Below are positions 7,151-13,767 of a stretch of 13,865 nt of DNA, in pieces. The position numbers were made by a program, and so were the translations under genes. The notes beneath the pieces were generated by a model, which saw nothing but the letters and a program-made list of their open reading frames with translations, did no database searches and was not told where the DNA came from. Every line of letters starts with the position of its first letter. Within the stretch, counting starts at the first letter, position 1. The stretch covers positions 1-13,865 of the forward strand of contig CAKTMQ010000033.1 in the NCBI GenBank assembly GCA_934573945.1. The letters are read 5' to 3'. The DNA comes from an uncultured Oscillospiraceae bacterium (GTDB taxonomy: Bacteria > Bacillota > Clostridia > Oscillospirales > Oscillospiraceae).

Positions 7151-7633
7151 TCATTCTCCCATAATGCTGCGGTGCAGCAGCTGCTCTGCCCCATCGTAGG
7201 ACAGATCCTCCACCAGCATTACCTCGCTGAGCAGGATCTGCTTGGCACTGCGCAGCATCTTACGCTCCGCCGTAGAGAGGCCACGGCTCAGTTCCCGGCA
7301 CATCAGCGCCTTAATGACCCGCCCGATCTCTAATATTTCGCCGCTTTTGATCCGTTCCATGTTCTCCCGGTAACGGTGGTTCCAGCTTTCGGTAAGATTT
7401 TCCTCCACACTACGCAGCGTCGAGAATACCTCTCCCAGCTGCTTCCGGCTGATGGGACGCCGCAGTCCCACGGCGCCGCTGTTGTGCACCGGTATCTTCA
7501 GCGTCAGCCCGCTCAAAGGCGCGGCAAACACATAATACTGCGCCGGTGCACCATGCAGGCGTTCCTGTGTGATCCCTGTGATCTCCCCGGCACCATGCAT
7601 GGGATGTACGACTTTTTCTCCCACGGTATACAT
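7151..7633 (-). CDS. CarD-family transcriptional regulator
   Basis: A 160-residue protein starting MYTVGEKVVHPMHGAGEI, the typical opening of the CarD/CdnL/TRCF RNA-polymerase-interacting domain (about residues 1-60, Tudor-like). The remainder is helical and charged (SWNHRYRENMERIKSGEI, then RELSRGLSTAERKML), as in the DNA-binding C-terminal part of CarD proteins. Such proteins bind the beta subunit of RNA polymerase and stabilise open promoter complexes; some control rRNA or stress genes. Its regulon here cannot be inferred. AGGAGGT lies 8 bases before the ATG. It is first in a three-gene unit with ispD and ispF and has its own promoter at 7678-7706. The stop overlaps the alternative ispD ATG. 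Confidence 0.93.
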   Translation of the reverse strand: MYTVGEKVVHPMHGAGEITGITQERLHGAPAQYYVFAAPLSGLTLKIPVHNSGAVGLRRPISRKQLGEVFSTLRSVEENLTESWNHRYRENMERIKSGEILEIGRVIKALMCRELSRGLSTAERKMLRSAKQILLSEVMLVEDLSYDGAEQLLHRSIMGE

Positions 7634-7677
7634 ACTACCGCACCTCCTTTTTTGATCGCTCTGTATCGCTTTCTTTC

Positions 7678-7706
7678 AGTATAGCCGATTTTCTGCCTTA
7701 TTTCAA
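7678..7706 (-). promoter_or_regulatory. Sigma-A type promoter for carD-ispD-ispF
   Basis: On the minus strand TTGAAA (7706-7701) and TATACT (7683-7678) are 17 bases apart, each matching consensus at 5 of 6. Transcription would start near 7671, about 38 bases ahead of the CarD start codon. Confidence 0.8.
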
Positions 7707-7729
7707 GGAAAGAAATTATTTTCAGACGC

Positions 7730-7763
7730 CAAGGGACGCCATTCCGAAGAACGGCGTCCCTTG
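7730..7763 (-). terminator. Hairpin between but and carD, possible terminator without a clear T-tract
   Basis: Bases 7730-7740 pair with 7753-7763 as an 11-bp stem (arm CAAGGGACGCC). Inside, TTC and GAA (7742-7744 and 7749-7751) can pair around a CGAA loop, with one mismatch between the two stems. It lies 64 bases after the but stop, where a terminator is expected, but the minus-strand bases after it (GGCGTCTGAAAATAATTTC) are only moderately T-rich. It may be a weak terminator or an mRNA 3' end stabiliser. Confidence 0.45.
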
Positions 7764-7826
7764 ACCTTATCTTGTACTCCCTTTTGGAAGCATCATCCAA
7801 TTGTATGAGACAGGCGCTGCAGAAAT

Positions 7827-9176
7827 TCAGCGCTTATTGCTGCGGTACCAGATCTTCTGCTGCTGCGCGGAGGCGATCAGCTCATCTCTGAAATCGGGGT
7901 GGGCGATGGAGATCAGTGCTTCTGCCCGCTCCCAGGTGCTCAGACCCTTCAGGTTCACGCAGCCGTACTCCGTCACCACGTACATGGTGTTCGGACGGGT
8001 ATCGGTCACAACGCTGCCCTCTACCAGCGTGGGGCGGATGCGGGAAGCCAGCGTACCGTCCTTTTTCTGATAGGTGGAGGACAGACAGATAAAGCTCTTG
8101 CCGCCATGAGACAGATAAGCGCCCAGCACAAAGTCCTGCTGTCCGCCGGCGCCGGAGATATGACGGATACCGGAGGTCTCACTGCTGATCTGGCCGTACA
8201 GATCCACGTCCACCGCATTGTTGATGGACATAAAGTTATCGATGGAGGCAATGGTACGGATGTCGTTGGTATAGCTGACGGGCGCGGCCATGCACATACG
8301 GTTGTCGTCCAGGAAGTCATACACCCGCTGGGTACCGGCGGCAAAGGCATAGGTCTGCCGTCCGTGGTCGATGCTCTTGTTGGCGCCGCTGATCTTGCCG
8401 CACAGGGACAGATCCACAAACGCCTCCACATACATCTCCGTATGCACGCTCAGATCCTTCAGGTCGGACTCGCACAGCAGCATACCCACGGCGTTGGGCA
8501 TACCGCCGATGCCCAGCTGCAGACAGGAGCCGCTGGGGATCCGCTCCACCACCTGACGCGCCACAGCCTTATCGACCTCCGTCGGCTCAGGAGAGGCCAG
8601 CGTCCCCATAGGGTCGTTGCGGCCTTCCACGATCATGTCCACGTCCGTGATATGTACGCTCTCACCGAAGCCGCCGAGACACCGGGGCATATTCTGATTG
8701 ACCTCTACGATCACGACCTTGGCCGTATCGCAGACCGCTTTCAGGTGAGAGGCGGACACGCCAAAATTGAAATAGCCGTGGTTATCCATGGGAGCGACCT
8801 GGAACATGGCCACATCCGGCGGCGTAATGTGATCGTAATAATACCTGGGCAGTTCCGAGTAGCGCATTGGCTCATAGAAGCAGGCGCCCGTATCGATATG
8901 CTTGCGCTCAAAACCACTGGTGTGGTGAGAATTATAAATAATATGATGTACCGGATCCTCGATGTCAAAGATGGCCGGCTTCCACAGACTGATACCGCCG
9001 CGAACCTTTACATCCTCCAGCTCCGGTGCCCGGCGCGCCAGCGCTTCATCCAGCACCCGGGGTTGGGTGGCACAGAAACCGTAGTCAACCCAGTCACCGG
9101 ACTTGATCACTTTAACAGCCTCATCGGCTGTTCTCAGCTTGGACTTATACATACCCAGAAATTCTTCGTATGCCAT
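7827..9176 (-). CDS. but: Butyryl-CoA:acetate CoA-transferase
   Basis: A 449-residue cytosolic enzyme that moves CoA from butyryl-CoA to external acetate. It releases butyrate and yields acetyl-CoA, the last step of butyrate formation in many gut Clostridia. Diagnostic stretches are [12 protein letters not shown] (105-116), [19 protein letters not shown] (121-139), GIGGMPNAV (222-230), the catalytic glutamate E247 in HTEMYVEAF, and [16 protein letters not shown] (341-356) followed by [11 protein letters not shown]. This agrees much better with the gut butyrate CoA-transferase than with 4-hydroxybutyrate or succinyl-CoA transferases, although substrate range needs biochemistry. AGGAGG precedes the ATG by 9 bases. 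It is a single-gene unit with a roughly 300-base AT-rich leader carrying a Rex-like box. No thl, crt, bcd or etf genes are nearby. A 6-bp hairpin overlaps the stop codon (7814-7833). Confidence 0.93.
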   Translation of the reverse strand: MAYEEFLGMYKSKLRTADEAVKVIKSGDWVDYGFCATQPRVLDEALARRAPELEDVKVRGGISLWKPAIFDIEDPVHHIIYNSHHTSGFERKHIDTGACFYEPMRYSELPRYYYDHITPPDVAMFQVAPMDNHGYFNFGVSASHLKAVCDTAKVVIVEVNQNMPRCLGGFGESVHITDVDMIVEGRNDPMGTLASPEPTEVDKAVARQVVERIPSGSCLQLGIGGMPNAVGMLLCESDLKDLSVHTEMYVEAFVDLSLCGKISGANKSIDHGRQTYAFAAGTQRVYDFLDDNRMCMAAPVSYTNDIRTIASIDNFMSINNAVDVDLYGQISSETSGIRHISGAGGQQDFVLGAYLSHGGKSFICLSSTYQKKDGTLASRIRPTLVEGSVVTDTRPNTMYVVTEYGCVNLKGLSTWERAEALISIAHPDFRDELIASAQQQKIWYRSNKR

Positions 9177-9288
9177 CTCTGTATGCCTCCTGTTTCTTTC
9201 TTTTAAAATACTGAAAATCCCTCAATCTCTCTGTAGGTGGATCCCCCGTCTCTCCTTGTTTTAATCCACGTCTAATACTTTACTACTT

Positions 9289-9329
9289 CGTTAAAAAAAT
9301 ATCAACCCATTACGTTAAAAAAATATCAA
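9289..9329 (-). repeat. Twin direct repeats of 17 bases in the but leader
   Basis: CGTTAAAAAAATATCAA occurs exactly twice, at 9289-9305 and 9313-9329, start to start 24 bases apart. On the transcribed strand it reads TTGATATTTTTTTAACG. The unit nearest the gene supplies a TTGATA that stands 17 bases from TAAAGT (9282-9277), a possible weak promoter. It could be a pair of operator or upstream-activating sites, or a recent local duplication. Confidence 0.85.
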
Positions 9330-9354
9330 ATTCAGCGGCTTGCCCAAAATTGGA

Positions 9355-9372
9355 TTGTCAATACTGTAACAA
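9355..9372 (-). promoter_or_regulatory. Rex-like redox operator upstream of but
   Basis: On the minus strand the 18 bases read TTGTTAC-AGTA-TTGACAA. The clostridial Rex box is TTGTTAA-N4-TTAACAA, so 12 of the 14 fixed positions match and the outer ATTGT/ACAAT arms are symmetric. Rex is a NADH/NAD-sensing repressor known to control butyrate and other fermentation genes in Clostridia. The match supports redox control of but. No rex gene is in the window. Confidence 0.5.
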
Positions 9373-9401
9373 TTATCTATAATTTTACCAGCGCTGGTTA
9401 A
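9372..9401 (-). promoter_or_regulatory. Candidate promoter for but
   Basis: On the minus strand TTAACC (9401-9396) and GATAAT (9377-9372) are 18 bases apart, matching consensus at 4 and 5 of 6. The -10 abuts the Rex-like box, a sensible place for a repressor. The leader would be about 190 bases. A competing candidate is TTGATA (9305-9300) with TAAAGT (9282-9277), spacer 17. Confidence 0.35.
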
Positions 9402-9482
9402 GGATGCCATTTTAACGCAAAAATACACAAAATTTTAACCGTTATTCGTCCTTTACAAGACGGCTTTTTACTCGGAAAACTT

Positions 9483-9530
9483 AAAAAACGAAGAGAGGAG
9501 AGAATGCAAATGCATCCCCCTCCTCTCTTC
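9483..9530 (-). terminator. Intrinsic terminator of the GntR/ABC unit
   Basis: On the minus strand GAAGAGAGGAG (9530-9520) pairs with CTCCTCTCTTC (9500-9490) as a perfect 11-bp stem. The 19-base loop contains a further ATGCA/TGCAT pairing. Six Ts follow (9488-9483). It lies 32 bases past the stop of the 526-residue protein gene and insulates it from but. Confidence 0.9.
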
Positions 9531-9562
9531 ACGATTTTCCTTCAAAGGTCACCGTGTCCGTA

Positions 9563-11143
9563 TCATGCCGACCAGGTCAGTCCCGGCTGCGGAGTCATAT
9601 AGCTCCCCTGATAGGCAGGCAGCTTATCCTGCCACAGCTCCTCCCATGAGAAACTGCCGCCCACTCCATGCTGCATGGTCATGCTGCCGTGGAGCCACGC
9701 GGCATACCGCAGGCCGTCAGCACCGTAAACACTCAGCATCAGGCCGCCGCTGCCATTGCTGTAACCGGCCACTGCCAGCGCGTTACCGTTGTAGGCCATG
9801 GTATAACCCTTACACACCGTGGCATCAAAACTGTCGATCCAGCCGTAGCTTTTCTCCGCTTCACCGGTATTGGTAAATACCCAGTGGCCGGGCGCGTTGC
9901 GGTCAGGATCCTCGGAGACATAGGCCAGCGACGCGATCTTACAGGAGAACTGCCGCGTAAACTCCGCTGACTCCTGCGTCAGCAAAATCAGCTCGGAGCC
10001 CGCCATGACCACCGTAAAGCCGTCGCCCTGCTGCAGACTCACCTCCGGATAGTCCGTGTATTCGATGGTGATCGTCTCGCCATATGCATCCTGCTGCAGC
10101 ACCGCTGGAATATTCGTTACATCGCGCAGCGTGCCATAATCCTCCCATACGAAGCTGGTAACAGATCTCTCGGAGACCTGCGCCTTTCCCAGTGACACCT
10201 TCTGGAACAGATGGTATGTTTCCGCGCTGATCACATGGAGTACCAATTCTTCGTTCTCTGCTGTGATCAGAAAGATCCATGTGCCGTCATCGCTCTGCTG
10301 CAGCAGGACTACCTTCTGCGTAGTAATATCCAGCGGATATACCAGTTCGTATGTGGCTCGGTATTCGTCATATGTCGTACTGCTCCGCTCGAGGGCGGCG
10401 TGCCACAATCCGAAGCCCTCCGGCGCCCACTCCTGCTGTGGCTCCACCTCGGCAGCAAAGCCCACCGTGAACAGCACGCCGCCTTCATAGGCCAGTGAAT
10501 ATGACACGAACCGGTTTTTCATATAGGACATACCGCCTACCCAGGCATCGATGGAGTCCCCCTCATCCGGAAAGCGGAAATCCATCTCTGCAAAATCGCT
10601 CTCGGACACTGGTATTTTTAGGCCTGTAAAGGGAATTACCTGTGCATTTTCCACCACAGTAAACATCCCGTTTTCATCAGAATACGTGCGGGACAGGACA
10701 ATAGGATAGGTATCATAGTAGTCGATGGGGTACACGCGGTGCTGCACATATCGTGTTTCTCCACTGCTGCTTTGGCGCGCAAAGGACGTAACGGCATCCC
10801 GGAAGTCACCGGGATCCGCCAGATGGCAGAGCGGCTTCCAACGGTAATTGAACGACCACCAGGGAAGAGACCATTGCGGCTCCTCCATACCGCGGTAAGT
10901 CAGATAAAAGTCCGTATTATTCTCTCCCGAGGCCGCGTCGTACTGCATATACCAGCGAAGATTTCCGTTCAGCCCCATACGGTAGTCTACCCGCAGCCCC
11001 TCGGCCGCCCTGCGGTCTCCGATGGACAGCTGCTCCTCCATCTCCACCGGCAGCACGTCATCTGCCACACACACGTTGAGAAGCGCAAGTCCGCTTACTG
11101 CCAGCAGCAGCGCCGCTGCCACGACAAGAATACGTTCTCTCAT
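9563..11143 (-). CDS. Secreted or membrane-anchored 526-residue protein of unknown function in an ABC unit
   Basis: I do not recognise a named family. Residues 1-25 are a short basic start (MRER) and a hydrophobic segment (ILVVAAALLLAVSGLALLNV), so the rest lies outside the membrane. C25 follows LLNV, which is not a good lipobox because V replaces the usual G/A/S before Cys. The body is rich in beta-strand-like and aromatic stretches (NGNLRWYMQYD, WSLPWWSFNYRW, DGTWIFLITAENEELVLHVIS, GFTVVMAGSELILLTQE, GLMLSVYGADGLRYAAW). The spacing suggests repeated sheets, possibly a beta-propeller, but no clear blade motif can be fixed by eye. AGGAGG lies 6 bases ahead of the ATG, inside the end of the ATPase gene, with a 1-base gap between the genes. 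The position suggests a sensor or accessory subunit of the transporter. A strong terminator follows. Confidence 0.82.
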   Translation of the reverse strand: MRERILVVAAALLLAVSGLALLNVCVADDVLPVEMEEQLSIGDRRAAEGLRVDYRMGLNGNLRWYMQYDAASGENNTDFYLTYRGMEEPQWSLPWWSFNYRWKPLCHLADPGDFRDAVTSFARQSSSGETRYVQHRVYPIDYYDTYPIVLSRTYSDENGMFTVVENAQVIPFTGLKIPVSESDFAEMDFRFPDEGDSIDAWVGGMSYMKNRFVSYSLAYEGGVLFTVGFAAEVEPQQEWAPEGFGLWHAALERSSTTYDEYRATYELVYPLDITTQKVVLLQQSDDGTWIFLITAENEELVLHVISAETYHLFQKVSLGKAQVSERSVTSFVWEDYGTLRDVTNIPAVLQQDAYGETITIEYTDYPEVSLQQGDGFTVVMAGSELILLTQESAEFTRQFSCKIASLAYVSEDPDRNAPGHWVFTNTGEAEKSYGWIDSFDATVCKGYTMAYNGNALAVAGYSNGSGGLMLSVYGADGLRYAAWLHGSMTMQHGVGGSFSWEELWQDKLPAYQGSYMTPQPGLTWSA

Positions 11144-11144
11144 A

Positions 11145-11882
11145 TTACCCCTCCTCGTCGTCGGTCAACTCATGCAGCGTACTGCTGACCCGGTCATCCC
11201 GGTAATGATAGCGTGCTTTGATGTAGGCCATCAGGTCAGTCCCCTCCTCTTCCAAAGTCTCCACATTGCAATCACCGATGATCTCACCTTTACGGATAAG
11301 TATCGCACGTGAGATAAAGTCCTTGACCTCCTCAATCAGGTGGGTAGACAGCAAAACCGTCTCGTTTTCCCGCAGGATCCCCAGCAGCACCTTATAAAAA
11401 TCCTCCCGATTAAAGATGTCATTGCCTGCAAAGGGCTCATCCATCAGGATGTAGTCCGCTCCCTGCGACAACGCCAGTACCGTTTCAAACTGGTTCTTCA
11501 TGCCAACGGAAAAGGTGTGCAGCGGACGGTGCAGCGGCAGGTCAAAAAACGCTGTCAGCGCCTGAAAGCGTTGTTGGTCAAAGGAGGGAAAATGCGCCTG
11601 ATAAAAGTCTCGGTGTGCCGCTGCAGTGAGAGCAGGGAAAAACGAGTGTTCGCAGGTGGCGAAGCTGAGACGGTGTATGTTCTGCTGTCCGATAGGCGCT
11701 CCATCCAGCGTGACCGTTCCATCGTGCCGCAGCAGCCCCAGGATGCACTTGAGCAGCGTGGTCTTGCCGGCGCCGTTTTCTCCAAACAGACCGACAATCT
11801 CCCCACGTGGAAGTGTCAAGCAAGCATCCTTTACTGCAACTGTATTTCCATATTTCTTTGTCACATTTCCGATTTCAATCAT
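11145..11882 (-). CDS. ABC transporter ATP-binding protein (YtrB/BcrA-like)
   Basis: A 245-residue ATPase, one nucleotide-binding domain, cytoplasmic. Walker A is GENGAGKTT (34-42), the signature is FSVGMK (124-129) in place of LSGGQ, Walker B is YILMDEP (144-150) and the switch histidine is H181 in STHLIEE. At the Q-loop position there is CEHSFF (77-82) rather than a clear glutamine. Such variations (a GMK/GMR signature, E near the Q-loop) are common in the YtrB/BcrA type of transporter encoded next to short GntR regulators. The C-terminal 30 residues are acidic and unlike a known regulatory domain. AGGAGG precedes the ATG by 7 bases, and the start overlaps the end of the membrane protein gene by 8 bases. 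It likely powers the two membrane proteins encoded just upstream. Confidence 0.93.
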   Translation of the reverse strand: MIEIGNVTKKYGNTVAVKDACLTLPRGEIVGLFGENGAGKTTLLKCILGLLRHDGTVTLDGAPIGQQNIHRLSFATCEHSFFPALTAAAHRDFYQAHFPSFDQQRFQALTAFFDLPLHRPLHTFSVGMKNQFETVLALSQGADYILMDEPFAGNDIFNREDFYKVLLGILRENETVLLSTHLIEEVKDFISRAILIRKGEIIGDCNVETLEEEGTDLMAYIKARYHYRDDRVSSTLHELTDDEEG

Positions 11883-12447
11883 ACGTGCTCCTCCTCTCCA
11901 GGATCATCTTGCCATTATTCACCATGACCTGCATGGCGCGCTGGACATTTTCCTCCGTCGGCAGGCAGCTCTCTGGCGTCACATACCGCCACACCAGATA
12001 GGCCAGCCCCAGTACCAGCCCGCCCGCCAGCAGCAACAGCAGCGCCGTCCGCAGCGGCACGCTCCACACCTGCCGCCGCAGCGTCTTTCCACCGTCCGGC
12101 AGACGCCGCATCAAATAGATACTGCGGCTACCCTGATAGTAGGTGCTGTACAGCACCGCCGCCGAGGCCAGCGCCATAGCCGCCAGTATCGCGGTGATCC
12201 AGATGATCGCGCCGGTATAGAGACTGAAGTTCGGCATCAGTGACCATGCCTCCAGCTGCTGCGTGGAGGTGCCCCAGAAGCGGAACAGCCCCCGGTAGCT
12301 CTCGCTGTACTGGACGATAAACGTGATGCCGCCGCCTGCCAGACAGAGCGTCAAGGCTCCGATGATACAACTGCGTGCCTGTCGGGCGTTCACATTAGGC
12401 GGCAGGCAGGCCGCCAGTGCATCTGTATGGAATAGATCAAGCAGCAT
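11875..12447 (-). CDS. Three-helix membrane protein of the GntR/ABC unit
   Basis: A 190-residue protein with three membrane helices (about 27-47, 78-100 and 133-153). The cytoplasmic loop between the second and third carries GSRSIYLMRRLPDG and LRRQVWSVPL, a basic segment that I believe recurs in ABC permease partners of this type. I take it as a permease-like subunit, possibly one half of the membrane domain, by position and topology only. The frame extends to a GTG at 12456, but AGGAGG abuts that codon; the ATG at 12447 has AGGAGG 8 bases upstream and is preferred. It overlaps the preceding membrane gene by 11 bases and the ATPase gene by 8. Confidence 0.82.
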   Translation of the reverse strand: MLLDLFHTDALAACLPPNVNARQARSCIIGALTLCLAGGGITFIVQYSESYRGLFRFWGTSTQQLEAWSLMPNFSLYTGAIIWITAILAAMALASAAVLYSTYYQGSRSIYLMRRLPDGGKTLRRQVWSVPLRTALLLLLAGGLVLGLAYLVWRYVTPESCLPTEENVQRAMQVMVNNGKMILERRSTYD

Positions 12448-13204
12448 CCTCCTCACCTCCTGACAAAAAGCTTACCAGCGTCCAGCCTGCGATGACTAAT
12501 GCGGCCGCCATGACCACAAAATTCAGATTACTGCCCAGCGGCAGGAAGAAGCTGCCGATCATGCATCCGGCAGCCAGCAGCGGCGCAATGCTGATGCCGC
12601 CGTGCCGCTGGCGGTAGGAAAAATGTACCGTTCCAAGCGCCGATGCCAGGATCAACGCCACGTTTTCTACCCATACCGCCGTATCTGCCAAGGGGAGCAA
12701 ATGGTGCAGGAACGTATCCGTGTAGCACAACAGCACCAAGGTCTGCGGCCCCAACACGTAGCCAGAAGGTACATCACGGCTGCGCAGGCACATCAGCAGA
12801 TATAGCAGCGACGCCAGCACCGCCCAAAAGACGATCAGCAGCGCCGCGTGATACCCGCTCCACAGCAGGCAGGCGTATTTCTCCTTAACACGCAGCCGCT
12901 GCACGGTATAGCCGGGTTTTGTGCCATAGCCGCAGCCGGTCAGGCTCATCAATACCATTGCTGCCGTAAAGCCAATAGCACAAGCCACTGGCACCCCGCT
13001 CTCCTTCACGGCGTCAACCAGATATACTCGCCATTCCGCCTGATAGATCTGCCCGTCAGGATAACTGTAGGACTGCTGTACCTCCCCCGTAGGATAGCGA
13101 TACAGCAGGAATCCTGCCAACAGTGCCGTCACCAGAATGACGCCGCAGATCCGGCTGAGATTCCAACGGATATAAAGTGCCGTTGCCGACAGATACCTGT
13201 TCAT
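12437..13204 (-). CDS. Multi-pass membrane protein, probable ABC permease subunit
   Basis: A 255-residue protein with about six or seven hydrophobic segments (roughly 18-35, 71-91, 115-139, 153-172, 177-195, 205-222 and 226-246). A polar loop after the first segment (about 36-70, TGEVQQSYSYPDGQIYQAEW) is probably outside the cell. Topology and position between a GntR regulator and an ABC ATPase suggest a permease of the BcrB/ABC-2 kind, but no family motif is certain. GAGGAGG lies 7 bases ahead of the ATG. The gene overlaps the GntR stop as ATGA and the next membrane gene by 11 bases, so the unit is clearly cotranscribed. Substrate unknown. Confidence 0.85.
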   Translation of the reverse strand: MNRYLSATALYIRWNLSRICGVILVTALLAGFLLYRYPTGEVQQSYSYPDGQIYQAEWRVYLVDAVKESGVPVACAIGFTAAMVLMSLTGCGYGTKPGYTVQRLRVKEKYACLLWSGYHAALLIVFWAVLASLLYLLMCLRSRDVPSGYVLGPQTLVLLCYTDTFLHHLLPLADTAVWVENVALILASALGTVHFSYRQRHGGISIAPLLAAGCMIGSFFLPLGSNLNFVVMAAALVIAGWTLVSFLSGGEEDAA

Positions 13205-13584
13205 TCCCTTTCCTCCTCATACAGCTTTTTCACCCAGGCTGCGGCTTCCTCTGCCGTCAGCCCCAACTCCCGCATGATCCCTACCATGCCGCGTAACTGG
13301 TTCTCTGTCAGCTCCTGCCGCAGCGCGCTGCGCCTGGCTTCCCCGGCGTACACATAGCTCTTGGTGCCGGCATGGGACTGCACAAGCCCCTCCTCTTCCA
13401 GCAGCCGGTAAGCCTTCTGGACAGTGTTTGGATTTACCGTCAGATAGGCCGATAACGCGCGGCGGGAGGGCAGCTCTTCACCGTCAGCAATCGTACCGAC
13501 GGCCAGCCCCTGCTTGATATAGCGCATGATCTGCAGATAGATGGGTGTTCCCTCCGTCTGCACAAAGCCGGCAAAATCGACCAT
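13201..13584 (-). CDS. Short GntR-family regulator (YtrA type)
   Basis: A 127-residue protein with a GntR winged helix-turn-helix at about 13-80 (PIYLQIMRYIKQGL, ELPSRRALSAYLTVNPNTVQKAYRLLEEEGLV) and only a short helical C-terminus (about 84-127), as in the YtrA subfamily rather than the FadR, HutC or MocR types. YtrA-type regulators usually repress an adjacent ABC transporter gene set and are relieved by cell-envelope stress in studied cases. The start is ATG 13584, giving MVDFAGFVQTEGTPIYLQ, because G-rich AAGGGGGCGGGGG precedes it and because the longer frame to 13620 runs into the operator. It is first in its unit and surely autoregulated, since two matched operators and a consensus promoter lie just upstream. 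Confidence 0.93.
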   Translation of the reverse strand: MVDFAGFVQTEGTPIYLQIMRYIKQGLAVGTIADGEELPSRRALSAYLTVNPNTVQKAYRLLEEEGLVQSHAGTKSYVYAGEARRSALRQELTENQLRGMVGIMRELGLTAEEAAAWVKKLYEEERE

Positions 13585-13604
13585 ACCCCCGCCCCCTTTC
13601 CTAA

Positions 13605-13628
13605 ACTGTATTAACCACATAATACGGT
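13605..13628 (-). promoter_or_regulatory. GntR operator O2 (downstream of the promoter)
   Basis: On the minus strand ACCGTATTA-N6-TAATACAGT, an inverted repeat of 9-base arms with one arm differing by one base. It is the near-exact reverse copy of O1 and lies 28 bases from it (start to start), just after the transcription start. A protein bound here could block elongation or bridge to O1. Confidence 0.75.
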
Positions 13629-13632
13629 TCTG

Positions 13633-13656
13633 ACTGTATTATATGGTTAATACAGT
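13633..13656 (-). promoter_or_regulatory. GntR operator O1 (overlaps the promoter)
   Basis: On the minus strand ACTGTATTA-N6-TAATACAGT, a perfect inverted repeat of two 9-base arms. It covers most of the spacer and all of the -10 box, so a bound dimer would occlude RNA polymerase. The arm shape fits short GntR proteins. Confidence 0.8.
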
Positions 13657-13666
13657 TGTTTGTCAA
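13638..13666 (-). promoter_or_regulatory. Consensus sigma-A promoter of the GntR/ABC unit
   Basis: On the minus strand TTGACA (13666-13661) and TATAAT (13643-13638) are exactly 17 bases apart, a perfect consensus promoter. It would be very strong unless repressed, which agrees with the overlapping operator O1. Start of transcription is expected near 13631. Confidence 0.88.
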
Positions 13667-13712
13667 GCAGAAAATGATTTTACATAGATTTTACCAAAGA
13701 CATACAGCGGAT

Positions 13713-13741
13713 TTGACATTCCCCTGTTATGCTGGTAGTTG
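13713..13741 (+). promoter_or_regulatory. Candidate promoter of the Na/Pi-cotransporter-like gene
   Basis: TTGACA at 13713-13718 is a perfect -35, but the hexamer 17 bases on (TAGTTG, 13736-13741) is a poor -10. If used it probably needs an activator. The GntR operators are about 60 bases upstream of it on the other side and do not cover it. Confidence 0.35.
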
Positions 13742-13767
13742 TAAAAAATGTGTACAAGGAGAGTCAA

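Larger units (their letters stand above)
9177..9482. other. AT-rich gene-free region upstream of but
   Basis: No credible coding frame is present. The region holds the but ribosome site, two identical 17-base repeats (9289-9329), a Rex-like box (9355-9372), a CCAAAATTGG palindrome (9344-9353), a 12-base ACCAGCGCTGGT palindrome (9387-9398) and many T/A runs. Its base composition contrasts strongly with the flanking genes. The remaining stretch up to 9562 is the terminator of the next gene and its spacer. Confidence 0.85.

Noticed and set aside
7814..7833. Inverted repeat at the but stop codon as a terminator
   Set aside because: A 6-bp stem with no T-tract, lying across the stop codon; not a credible terminator.
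7899..9206. A 435-codon open frame on the plus strand opposite but
   Set aside because: It is antisense to a certain gene, has a His/Arg/Gln-rich composition typical of the complement of GC-rich codons, and has no ribosome site or recognisable motif.
9387..9398. 12-base palindrome ACCAGCGCTGGT in the but leader as an operator
   Set aside because: It is short, with no second copy in the window and no known regulator match; left only as a note in the gene-free region.
11060..11143. Lipoprotein signal in the 526-residue protein (C25 after LLNV)
   Set aside because: The residue before Cys is Val instead of Gly/Ala/Ser, so the lipobox is not met; a plain signal peptide or anchor is the safer reading.
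11500..11520. ABC signature FSVGMK and non-canonical Q-loop taken as sign of a defective ATPase
   Set aside because: Walker A, Walker B and the switch histidine are intact, and GMK-type signatures are common in YtrB/BcrA-like ATPases.
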